NCBI GenBank assembly: GCA_964609215.1
Contig: CAZSQZ010000004.1
Location: forward strand, 1-64,000
Direction: 5' to 3'
Source: JABDKJ01 sp964609215
Lineage (GTDB): Bacteria; Bacteroidota; Bacteroidia; Flavobacteriales_D; JABDKJ01
Length of the DNA: 64,000 bases
Shown here: one piece after another, positions 9,214 through 16,978 of the stretch
How the letters are laid out: each line of letters opens with the position of its first letter
Position numbering within the stretch: position 1 is the stretch's first letter
Program-made: the position numbers and the translations under genes
Notes under the pieces: generated by a model
The model's input: the letters and a program-made list of their open reading frames with translations, nothing else
Databases searched by the model: none
What the model was told of the DNA's origin: nothing

Positions 9214-10038
9214 ATGAAAGGGAAATACCAACCCCTTAGTGGGTGGCGTAAGAGCTTGCATCAAATAGTATATGAAGCAGATACTTTTGCAGGTAAAGTT
9301 TTCGATATCAGTCTTTTGATACTGATTTTACTTTCCGTTATAGCGGTAATGCTTGAGAGTGTAACAAGCATTAATGAGAAATATCAAGATGCGCTAATTT
9401 TTGCGGAAAAGTTTTTTACGATCGTTTTCTCCATAGAGTATCTCGCCAGAATAATTGCGATTTCAAAACCCAGAAAATACATCTTCAGTTTTTATGGAAT
9501 TATTGATTTCATTTCAACCATTCCAGGCTACATTATTTTCTTTGGAGGAGGAACTCCTCTATTGGCCTTAAGGTCTCTTAGATTATTGAGAGTATTCAGA
9601 ATTTTAAAACTTGCTCGTTATCTAAAGGAAGCAAGAACTTTAAGAAAGGCGCTTATTCAAAGCAGACCAAAAATTACTGTTTTCCTTTTTGCAGTGTTAA
9701 TGGTCACGATTATCATGGGAACGATTATGTATCTAATAGAAAATGCGGAAGCGGGCTTTACCAGTATTCCAAGAAGTATTTATTGGGCTATTGTCACTCT
9801 GACAACAGTGGGTTATGGAGATATAGCTCCTGCTACACCTTTAGGTCAGGCAATTGCCTCAATGATTATGATTATTGGATATGCCATTATTGCCGTTCCC
9901 ACGGGAATTGTTTCGGCCGAAATATCAAAATCATCCAATGATTCAACATCTACCAATACTCAGGCTTGTATGTCTTGTTCTAAGGAAGGGCATGAAGATG
10001 ATGCTGAGTTTTGCAAGCACTGCGGAGAAAAACTTTAG
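9214..10038 (+). CDS. voltage-gated potassium channel with C-terminal zinc ribbon
   Basis: The protein has about 274 residues from the ATG at 9214 (MKGKYQPL); an in-frame ATG further upstream would add an unlikely hydrophobic stretch. The architecture is S1-S6: S4 carries spaced arginines (LRSLRLLRVFRILKLARYL), the pore loop holds the selectivity filter TVGYGD, and S6 follows (IASMIMIIGYAIIAVPTGIV). The tail has a CxxC-x11-CxxC knuckle pair (CMSC and CKHC), probably zinc-binding and cytoplasmic. The role is K+ efflux across the inner membrane. The 3' end overlaps the convergent rhlE gene by 4 bases. Confidence 0.88.
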   Translation: MKGKYQPLSGWRKSLHQIVYEADTFAGKVFDISLLILILLSVIAVMLESVTSINEKYQDALIFAEKFFTIVFSIEYLARIIAISKPRKYIFSFYGIIDFISTIPGYIIFFGGGTPLLALRSLRLLRVFRILKLARYLKEARTLRKALIQSRPKITVFLFAVLMVTIIMGTIMYLIENAEAGFTSIPRSIYWAIVTLTTVGYGDIAPATPLGQAIASMIMIIGYAIIAVPTGIVSAEISKSSNDSTSTNTQACMSCSKEGHEDDAEFCKHCGEKL

Positions 10039-11288
10039 CGTTTCTTTTTTCTTTTTTTCTCGTGAAAGGCGCCTTTATAATCGGGATTGATAATTCTCTT
10101 TTCTGAATCTACGGCTTTTCCTATTTCCGTTCGTTCTCCAGGAAGAAATTCTGCAATATTCATCCAGTCTGGCATTGGTTCCATTTCCACCTCTTGTTGA
10201 ATGAGTTTTTCTATTCTTTCAAAAGTATAGGCTTCTGCCTCATCTATAAACGAAATAGCTTTACCCACTTTATACACCCTACCCGTTCTGCCAATTCTAT
10301 GGGTATAATCTTCAATCTTTACTGGAACATCAAAATTGATGACATGGCTTACCTCATCCACATCTATTCCCCGTGATGAAATATCTGTGGTAACTAAAAA
10401 CCTGAGTTCACCTTCTTTAAATTTTTTGAAAGCATTTAAACGTGAAGACTGTCCTTTATTGGAGTGAATTACTCTTACATTATCGTCTACCTTTCTGGAA
10501 ATATAATTATGAATGGCATCCGCTCTTTTCTTTGTTCTACAGAAAATAATGACCCGTTTAAAAATTTCAGATTGCTCTTTTAGCAAAGCTTCTAAATAGA
10601 ATAATTTAGTTTTAAAGTTGGGTATACTAATGGCTCTTTGTTCAATGGTTGCTACTGCACTAGCCTGTGGAGCAACCTCTACTCTTAAAGGGAATTCTAA
10701 GAACTCATGAGACATCTCTTCTACCCTATCCGAAAATGTGGCTGAAAATAAAAGGTTTTGTCGCTTGGTAGGAATGACTTCTAATATGTTCCTCAACTGG
10801 GGCATAAAACCCATATCCATCATTCTATCTGCCTCATCTAAAACCAATAACTCCAATTTCTTAAGAACCAACTCTCCCATTATATAAAGCTCATATAACC
10901 TCCCTGGCGTACTTACTACAATATCAACTCCGCTTTGAATTTTCTCTATTTGTTCCGACTTACCTTTTCCACCCATTAAACCGATCACTCTCAAATCTGT
11001 GTATTTGGAAAATGCTTTTAAATGATCAATCACCTGAACAACTAATTCTCTTGTTGGAACCAAAACCAAGGCTCTGGGAAAATCTATTTTGGCATATTTT
11101 ACTTTTTGCACAACCGGAATACCATAGGCAAGAGTCTTTCCTGTTCCCGTTTGCGCTATTCCTATTACATCTTGTCCCGAAAAAATTATGGGTATTGCTT
11201 TCTCCTGAATAGGCAGTGGATGCTCAAAACCCAAATCTTCAATAGCATTTAAAAATTGCCTGGTTATCTTAAGATCAGAAAAAGTCAT
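10035..11288 (-). CDS. rhlE: DEAD-box RNA helicase, RhlE type
   Basis: The protein has 417 residues. All core helicase motifs are visible: Q motif region (FEHPLPIQEKAIP), Walker A AQTGTGKT (about 42-49), PTRELV, DEAD (LDEADRMMDMGF), SAT, and HRIGRTGR near 330. A basic tail (HEKKRKKKR) follows. This family unwinds RNA duplexes in ribosome assembly and mRNA decay, and cold-induced copies are common in Bacteroidota. The assignment to RhlE rather than another DEAD protein is based on overall length and tail. Confidence 0.88.
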   Translation of the reverse strand: MTFSDLKITRQFLNAIEDLGFEHPLPIQEKAIPIIFSGQDVIGIAQTGTGKTLAYGIPVVQKVKYAKIDFPRALVLVPTRELVVQVIDHLKAFSKYTDLRVIGLMGGKGKSEQIEKIQSGVDIVVSTPGRLYELYIMGELVLKKLELLVLDEADRMMDMGFMPQLRNILEVIPTKRQNLLFSATFSDRVEEMSHEFLEFPLRVEVAPQASAVATIEQRAISIPNFKTKLFYLEALLKEQSEIFKRVIIFCRTKKRADAIHNYISRKVDDNVRVIHSNKGQSSRLNAFKKFKEGELRFLVTTDISSRGIDVDEVSHVINFDVPVKIEDYTHRIGRTGRVYKVGKAISFIDEAEAYTFERIEKLIQQEVEMEPMPDWMNIAEFLPGERTEIGKAVDSEKRIINPDYKGAFHEKKRKKKR

Positions 11289-11366
11289 TCTCTAATGTAA
11301 TTTTTTGTACTAAATTTAGTTCGATGAAAGTAGCATATTTCAATTGCTATTTCACTAAAATAAACA

Positions 11367-12140
11367 ATGGACGTTACTCGATTACTCTACGACACTGAAA
11401 ACAATTTAAGATCATATATTGATATGGTCTTTAGTCATGAGTTTGGCAGTCTTTGGTACATTGAAATGAAGCTTCCAAAAAAAAGGTTGAAAACATGGGA
11501 AATTAATCGCATTCCCAATGAAATAGAACCTAATGCCATAAAAGGGAAAGAACGTTTATTACAATATGCTCCTTTTGAAGATATTATCTGGCTCTTAAAA
11601 AGAAAGTGGAACGCCACACTGCAAAAAACATTTGGAGACTTTGACCACCTTGAGGTTTATTTGAAAATAATGATGGATTACAGAGATCCGGAAAGCAGAA
11701 GACGAGAACTGTTAACCTATCAAAAACACCTTATTTTAGGAGTTGCTGGTGAAATAAATGCCCGCATTACCAGAGCGAGAAGTTTGCATGAACTGGGAAA
11801 TCCCGGATATCCAAGAATACATTCTGTAAAAGACAGTTTCGGCAATTTATGGGTTGCCGGTTCGCCCAAAAGAATTAAAACGGGAATGGCATTAAGAACG
11901 GGTGATAAAATTGAATTCAATATCACCGCAAGCGATCCCGAAGAAAGAGAATTAAAGTATAGATTACAAAATGCCAAGTGGCAAACTAGTCACGTTCTCA
12001 TCCTCGAAATAAACAGAAAAATGATTGGGAAAGGGAAAGTATTCAATATCACGATAAAAAGCGATAGAAAATATCATGCATATCAATCTGGATATGATGA
12101 CAGAGTAAGCTTTGAATACGATATTCTTCCTATTTCCTAA
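11367..12140 (+). CDS. Swt1/HEPN-like hypothetical protein
   Basis: The protein has 257 residues, cytoplasmic and helical in the first 150. The N-terminal part (LLYDTENNLRSYIDMVF, then LWYIEMKLP) and the segment YRDPESRRRELLTYQKHLIL near 115-135 resemble Swt1-type HEPN domains, whose usual motif there is RNPxAH. Here the expected His is replaced by Arg, so catalytic RNase activity would be doubtful. The C-terminal 100 residues are beta-rich with an Ig-like pattern (LRTGDKIEFNITASDPEERE). The family call is from memory of motif shape and is tentative. The gene is divergent from rhlE. Confidence 0.5.
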   Translation: MDVTRLLYDTENNLRSYIDMVFSHEFGSLWYIEMKLPKKRLKTWEINRIPNEIEPNAIKGKERLLQYAPFEDIIWLLKRKWNATLQKTFGDFDHLEVYLKIMMDYRDPESRRRELLTYQKHLILGVAGEINARITRARSLHELGNPGYPRIHSVKDSFGNLWVAGSPKRIKTGMALRTGDKIEFNITASDPEERELKYRLQNAKWQTSHVLILEINRKMIGKGKVFNITIKSDRKYHAYQSGYDDRVSFEYDILPIS

Positions 12141-12427
12141 GCTTCACAAATTCCGGTTTCGGTAAACCACATGCACAGAGCAGATATGTCCGCATCACTT
12201 TTCAAATCGTAAAATGCTCTATTTAAGAGACTCATTACCTTGCTTCTATCTGGAGCCGCCTCCACCAATAATAACTTGTAGTATTCCAACATCACAGTAC
12301 CTTTTTGAAAATAACTACGGTCATAACGTACTTTTGTTTCGCTGAACTATATCTTTTTGTCGACAGAAATACAACCTCATCTTTATTCTAAATCAATAAA
12401 TTGATCTAAATAATCCTTATTCATCAT
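12137..12427 (-). pseudogene. decayed minus-strand gene of about 95 codons
   Basis: Read on the minus strand, ATG at 12427 gives MMNKDYLDQFIDLE, then in-frame stops (TAA, TGA, TAG), then from 12346 an open stretch in the same frame: FSETKVRYDRSYFQKG, VMLEYYKLLLVEAAPDRSKV, MSLLNRAFYDLKSDADI, ending at a TAG at 12137-12139. Another frame across the broken middle reads DEVVFLSTKRYSS. The open stretch has ordinary protein composition, so this looks like a small helical protein with stops or compensating frameshifts. The part from GTG at 12295 could still be read as 52 residues. The original function is unknown. It overlaps the 3' end of the plus-strand gene by 4 bases. Confidence 0.45.
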
Positions 12428-12451
12428 TGTTTTTATTGGTAAATTTGATTC

Positions 12452-13153
12452 ATGTTTGATAGAGTTAACCTATTAAAAGAACTGGAGAAAGAAAGAGAAC
12501 GCAGACAAGAGGGTCTATTAATTGAGGTCAAGCATTGGATTTTAGATGAACATATTCTGGAGAAAAACATCTTCAGCACCAAAGTACTTGCAGAAGAATT
12601 GGACATAAATCTATTTGATAAGGAGGACATCTTTTCCCTTCAAGATATTAGAGATATTGCCATAAAATATAATCTCCGCTTTTTAGATCGTGCCCTCTTT
12701 AAGGATGAAATACCGTATGAAGCAATTATAAAAACGAAGGAAATAGGAAGAAATTTGAATATTCAGTTTGAACACTTCAAGGTACTGGCTCCTGCTGAGA
12801 AATTCACTTTAAAAGATCCTAATGCAGACCCTATACTTTTTGCTCAACTCAGCAATGACAAATTCCTCTTCATTCATAAATGGGGAAAGGATATGAGTTG
12901 GAGTAAGAAATTAAAGGCATTTCCCTTTAGAAATCTAAAAACCCTATTAATTTCAATAGCTGTATTTAGTTTAGTTTTATCCGCCTTTATTCCTACAGAA
13001 TGGTTAAGTGTATATAGCAGCCATTATTTCAATTTCTTCAGAGCTATTCTAGTGTTTTGGATTTTTGTTGTCAGTGCTTCAATTACCTCTTATTGCTGGT
13101 TTCTGTTCGGTAAGGATTTTTCTTCTGCAGTATGGAATAGCAAGTATTTCTAA
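12452..13153 (+). CDS. hypothetical protein with two C-terminal membrane helices
   Basis: The protein has 233 residues. The first 150 are soluble, charged and mostly helical (start MFDRVNLLKELEKERERR). Two hydrophobic helices at about 160-182 (TLLISIAVFSLVLSAFIP) and 188-212 (FFRAILVFWIFVVSASITS) anchor it in the inner membrane, giving a tail-anchored hairpin. I do not recognise a family. A small UUCG-loop hairpin (CTATCT/AGATAG, 13159-13174) lies just after the stop and may end the transcript. Confidence 0.65.
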   Translation: MFDRVNLLKELEKERERRQEGLLIEVKHWILDEHILEKNIFSTKVLAEELDINLFDKEDIFSLQDIRDIAIKYNLRFLDRALFKDEIPYEAIIKTKEIGRNLNIQFEHFKVLAPAEKFTLKDPNADPILFAQLSNDKFLFIHKWGKDMSWSKKLKAFPFRNLKTLLISIAVFSLVLSAFIPTEWLSVYSSHYFNFFRAILVFWIFVVSASITSYCWFLFGKDFSSAVWNSKYF

Positions 13154-13188
13154 GATTACTATCTTTCGAGATAGATAATTATTTAGAA

Positions 13189-13761
13189 ATGAAATATTCA
13201 CTTTTCTTTATTTCACTTGCGCTTATTTGTGCATGCAATTCATCCCATTCTCCATCAGAGAACATGGACACTTCCACCAAGATTAAAGTGGACCATCATA
13301 CTCATGAAAACGATCATCACGGCCATGATCACGATCATCATTCTCATGATGAACACCTGCATGAAAGTGTTTATGATGCTGCGCTTGCCAAAGAATTGGG
13401 CGCAGACGATTATGGAATGAGAAGTTATGTGATTGCATTTCTAAAAGCAGGCCCCAATAGAGATCAAAGTGAAGAAGAAGCGAATAAAATGCAAGTTGCA
13501 CACATGGAAAATATTCAGAGGCTTGCGGATGAAGGCTTGTTAGTGGTAGCTGGCCCTTTTCTGGACGATGAATCGCTTAAAGGCATCTATATTTTTGATG
13601 TAGCCAGCATTGAAGAAGCAAAAAAGCTAACGGAAACAGATCCCATGATTCAGTCTGGAAGGTTGGAAATGGAACTGCATCCCTGGTACGGTTCTGCCGC
13701 TCTAAAAAAGGTAAGCGAACTACATGAAAAAATTCAAAACGTAAATATCTCAACGGAATGA
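13189..13761 (+). CDS. His-rich lipoprotein with YCII-related domain
   Basis: The protein has 190 residues. A lipoprotein signal peptide ends at LICAC (Cys 14 or 16). Residues 35-58 are a dense His/Asp run (HHTHENDHHGHDHDHH, then SHDEHLHE), probably a metal buffer or ligand for Zn, Ni or Cu. Residues 75-165 form a YCII-like domain (MRSYVIAFLKAGPNRD, LADEGLLVVAGPFLDDE, GIYIFDVASIEEAKKL, TDPMIQSGRLEMELHPWYG), with the Asp-Pro and His typical of the family. It is likely an outer-membrane or periplasmic lipoprotein. Its stop overlaps the start of the trans-sulfuration gene by 4 bases (ATGA), so the two are translationally coupled. Confidence 0.75.
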   Translation: MKYSLFFISLALICACNSSHSPSENMDTSTKIKVDHHTHENDHHGHDHDHHSHDEHLHESVYDAALAKELGADDYGMRSYVIAFLKAGPNRDQSEEEANKMQVAHMENIQRLADEGLLVVAGPFLDDESLKGIYIFDVASIEEAKKLTETDPMIQSGRLEMELHPWYGSAALKKVSELHEKIQNVNISTE

Positions 13762-14897
13762 TTGAAGAATTCATAAAGGAAAAAGGAAAAGGAACGCTTT
13801 GCGTTCATGAAGGACATATACATAGCGCTGGTGGAGGTGTAAACACTCCCCTATACAATTCCAGCGCATTTGAATACCTAGATTCTGAGGAGAGGAAGTA
13901 TCCCCGCTATTTCAATACACCCAATCAGGTTGCGGTTGCGGAAAAAATAGCGGCTCTGGAAAATGCAGAGGCGGGATTGGTTTTTGGTTCCGGGATGGCG
14001 GCCATAAGCACGGTAATTTTCGGTCTGTTGAATAAAGGAGATCATGTAATTGCACTCAACAATTTGTACGGTGGAACATTGGATTTCCTAAAAAAAGATT
14101 TTGAACGTTTCGGTTTAGAATATTCTGTCCTAGCTGAAAATACGGTAGAGGCAATGGAAGCAACGGTGAAGGAAAACACCAGAATGGTTTATATAGAATC
14201 ACCGAGTAATCCCTTGCTAGAGTTGGTCGATCTGGAAGCGGTAGCAAACTGGGCAAAATCCAAAAACATTTTGAGCTGTATTGACAACACCTTTGCTAGC
14301 CCAATACTACAAAATCCTTTGAACTGGGGCATAGATATCGTTCTGCACAGTGCAACAAAATACATTGGTGGACACAGTGATATTTGTGCAGGAGCCGTGT
14401 GCACCTCAAAGGAGTTAATGAAGCCCATTGAAAGTACAGCGCATAATTTTGGAGGAAGCCTTAATCCACTCATGGCTCACATGATGGAAAGGAGCTTAAA
14501 GACTTTAGAAATTCGAATGGAAAGGGCCAGTGACAATGCCATGAAAATTGCGCAGTTTTTAGAGGGGCATGATAAGGTCGGTCGTGTCAACTACCCCGGA
14601 TTAGCCAGCAATGCCGGACACGAAATTGCCAAAAAACAAATGAATGGTTTTGGTGCAATGCTTTCTTTTGAAGTAAACACGGACCCCGTTGCTTTTCAGA
14701 AAAGACTGAAAATTATTAAACCCGTAATGTCCCTGGGAGGAGTAGAAACTACCGTTTGTTCCCCAGCTCTTACTTCCCATAGATTACTCAGCGCAGAACA
14801 AAGAAAAGCTTATGGCATTTCAGATGCATTGCTAAGGCTTTCTGTTGGGATAGAATCTGCCAATGATCTTATTGGTGATTTGGTGATGGCCTTATGA
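13758..14897 (+). CDS. PLP-dependent trans-sulfuration enzyme (cystathionine gamma-synthase/lyase family)
   Basis: The protein has 379 residues, the normal length for the Cys/Met metabolism PLP family. The cofactor lysine is K201 in HSATKYIGGHSD; other family segments are FGSGMAAIS (76-84), NLYGGT (102-107), ESPSNPLL (147-154) and SLGGVETT near 330. Members make or cleave cystathionine, or form methionine precursors by sulfhydrylation. Sequence reading alone does not separate synthase from lyase, so no symbol is given. It is coupled to the His-rich lipoprotein upstream. Confidence 0.85.
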   Translation: MIEEFIKEKGKGTLCVHEGHIHSAGGGVNTPLYNSSAFEYLDSEERKYPRYFNTPNQVAVAEKIAALENAEAGLVFGSGMAAISTVIFGLLNKGDHVIALNNLYGGTLDFLKKDFERFGLEYSVLAENTVEAMEATVKENTRMVYIESPSNPLLELVDLEAVANWAKSKNILSCIDNTFASPILQNPLNWGIDIVLHSATKYIGGHSDICAGAVCTSKELMKPIESTAHNFGGSLNPLMAHMMERSLKTLEIRMERASDNAMKIAQFLEGHDKVGRVNYPGLASNAGHEIAKKQMNGFGAMLSFEVNTDPVAFQKRLKIIKPVMSLGGVETTVCSPALTSHRLLSAEQRKAYGISDALLRLSVGIESANDLIGDLVMAL

Positions 14898-15042
14898 AGG
14901 AGGTTGAATTGAGGGATTGGTTTCTTACCTTTTAACCTTATGAATGGTTGCACACATGCTCTGTCAAAATAAGTACAGAATGAGGCTCTTTTTATTATAC
15001 GAATTTAAGTGATTTTTCAAATATTTACCAGTAAAATTATTT

Positions 15043-15115
15043 ATTGGCGTTTTTTTGTTTTCAAATAATTGCCAATTTTTACTATATTTGACATAAATTG
15101 GTTATGAAATGCCAA
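15043..15115 (+). promoter_or_regulatory. putative promoter and operator of the AbiE-restriction operon
   Basis: A TATATTTG box (15083-15090) matches the Bacteroidota -7 consensus TAnnTTTG, 18 bases before the first start codon. No well-spaced -33 TTG is present. ATTGGC (15043-15048) and GCCAAT (15071-15076) form an inverted repeat upstream of the box, and ATTGG (15097-15101) and GCCAA (15111-15115) form a second one over the start codon. AbiEi-type antitoxins are known to bind inverted repeats at their own promoters, so these may be operators. Confidence 0.45.
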
Positions 15116-15873
15116 AAATAATAGAGAACAGATTAATAGAAGAATTTAAAAATAGAGATGCTTTTTCACGAGAAGAGCTATTTGACTTTTTTAAATATTT
15201 AGAGCCACAATTGAAAGAAGGCACTTTTGGCTGGAGAATCTACGACCTCAAGAAAAAAAACATCATTAAATCAATCCAAAGAGGCTATTATATTATTTCA
15301 TACCAACCAAAGTATAAGCCAGAAATTTCGGAAGAGATTTTAAAAATAGCTAGAGTAATTTCCAAGCGTTTTGAAGATGTGAAATATTGCGTTTGGGACA
15401 CCGATTGGATAAATGAATTCACACGGCACCAATCAGGTAAAAAAATACTCATTATTGAAATTGAAAAAGACTTTGTTGAATCTCTTTATTATGAATTGAA
15501 AGATTCTTTTAAGCTCGATTTTTATTTAAATCCAGACGAAAAAGCCATAGACTTTTATATTTCAGAAAGTGAAAGACCCGTAATAATTAAAAAACTTATT
15601 ACTCGCTCACCTATTTCAAAAAGAACTGAAAAACAAATAAAATTCTATACGCCATTACTTGAAAAAATTTTGGTAGACCTATATGCTGAAAACAAATTAT
15701 TCTACCTCTATCAAGGTGCTGAACTAATGCACATTTATGAGAATATTTTAAAAAGCTATACGATTAACTATACCAAATTATTCAGTTACGCCAAACGAAG
15801 AGATCAAGAACAAGACATAAAACAGTTTATGGCCAACAATATGTATCATCTGGTAAAGGATATAATTGAATGA
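15109..15873 (+). CDS. AbiEi-like antitoxin (DUF6577-like)
   Basis: The protein has 254 residues, cytoplasmic. The N-terminal 65 residues look like a winged-helix (SREELFDFFKYLEP, GWRIYDLKKKNIIKSIQRGY, YIIS), as in AbiEi antitoxins. The middle (VWDTDWINEFTRHQSGKKIL, YFYIS-like strands) and the C-terminus are mixed alpha/beta. I take it as the DUF6577-type partner often found next to AbiEii toxins, mainly because its stop overlaps the toxin start by 4 bases. Family role: transcriptional autorepression and neutralisation of the toxin. The name rests on context plus the N-terminal fold. Confidence 0.65.
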   Translation: MPKIIENRLIEEFKNRDAFSREELFDFFKYLEPQLKEGTFGWRIYDLKKKNIIKSIQRGYYIISYQPKYKPEISEEILKIARVISKRFEDVKYCVWDTDWINEFTRHQSGKKILIIEIEKDFVESLYYELKDSFKLDFYLNPDEKAIDFYISESERPVIIKKLITRSPISKRTEKQIKFYTPLLEKILVDLYAENKLFYLYQGAELMHIYENILKSYTINYTKLFSYAKRRDQEQDIKQFMANNMYHLVKDIIE

Positions 15874-16973
15874 TAAAAGAACATTGCTTTACAGATGAAT
15901 GGTTAGACTCCTTCAAGAAAAAGAAGGAGCATAAACGAATAGATAAGGCTATTCTCGAAAAAATGATTTATGCCTTGCATTTATTAGAGCACATTAAAGC
16001 AAATGGTCTAGATTTCACATTCAAAGGTGGTACCAGTCTTCTTCTTTTACTCGAAGAAGGAAACCGATTTTCTATTGATATTGATATCATTTCCAAAACG
16101 GATAGAGAAACCCTTGAGGCTATACTGAATAAGGTTATTGATTCATCAAGATTTAAATCATTTGAACTTGATGAGCATCGCAGTTATAAAGGAGAAGTTC
16201 CAAAAGCTCATTATTCATTTGCTTTTAATTCTGCTTCTAAAGGAAAATACTCAGGAACCATTCTATTGGATATACTCATTGAGGATTCAAACTATCCTGA
16301 ATTAACGGAAAGACCTATTCAAACCAAATGGATTGAAACAGAAAAGGAAACAAATATTACAGTTCCAACAATTGAGGCTATTACAGGAGATAAGCTTACA
16401 GCATTTGCACCTAACACTATTGGAATTCCTTATTTTAAAGGTAAAGACCAGCAAGCATTTTCTATGGAGATTTGCAAACAATTATTTGATTTAAGCAAAC
16501 TCTTTGAGAGAATTCAAAATATTGAAGTTGTTGCTAAGAGCTTTGAAATATTCGCATTGCAAGAAATTGAATATCGTAGAACTGAAACATCTGATTTGAC
16601 TCCAAATAAAGTGCTACAAGATACGATTGACACATGTGCAATACTTGCCAAAAGAGGAAGAGGTTCTAATGATGAAAAGCAAAAGTTTAAAGAGCTTCAA
16701 AAAGGAATACTTGCATTTGGCACAGGGTTTTTAATGAATGGAAATTTTAGAATTGATGATGCTATTCCAGCATCTGCTAGAATTGCTTATTTATGTGCCA
16801 AAATTCTAAAAAAAGAATTATCCGCAATAGCCTATTATCAAGGAGATGATATTAAAGAATGGAATATTGAAAACCAGTACTGGAATTTCTTAAATCGACT
16901 AAAAAGACAACCAGATAAATCTAGTTTTTACTACTGGTATAAAGCTCTTGAAGTAATGGGAAAAATAAAATAG
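15870..16973 (+). CDS. AbiEii-type nucleotidyltransferase toxin
   Basis: The protein has 367 residues. The polymerase-beta-like active site is clear: FKGGTSLLLL (51-60), then RFSIDIDI (66-73) with Asp70 and Asp72, a third acidic residue in LLDILIED (Asp134), and the conserved GDKLTAFAP (173-181). AbiEii/AbiGii enzymes transfer nucleotides to tRNA or other RNA and stop growth, giving abortive infection. It overlaps the putative antitoxin by 4 bases and ends 5 bases before the restriction-modification gene. All catalytic residues look intact, so it is expected to be active and to need its antitoxin. Confidence 0.82.
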   Translation: MIKEHCFTDEWLDSFKKKKEHKRIDKAILEKMIYALHLLEHIKANGLDFTFKGGTSLLLLLEEGNRFSIDIDIISKTDRETLEAILNKVIDSSRFKSFELDEHRSYKGEVPKAHYSFAFNSASKGKYSGTILLDILIEDSNYPELTERPIQTKWIETEKETNITVPTIEAITGDKLTAFAPNTIGIPYFKGKDQQAFSMEICKQLFDLSKLFERIQNIEVVAKSFEIFALQEIEYRRTETSDLTPNKVLQDTIDTCAILAKRGRGSNDEKQKFKELQKGILAFGTGFLMNGNFRIDDAIPASARIAYLCAKILKKELSAIAYYQGDDIKEWNIENQYWNFLNRLKRQPDKSSFYYWYKALEVMGKIK

Positions 16974-16978
16974 AATTA

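Noticed and set aside
13217..13420. Alternative plus-strand frame over the His-rich region
   Set aside because: It is a shadow caused by the repetitive CAT/GAT codons of the His-rich lipoprotein.
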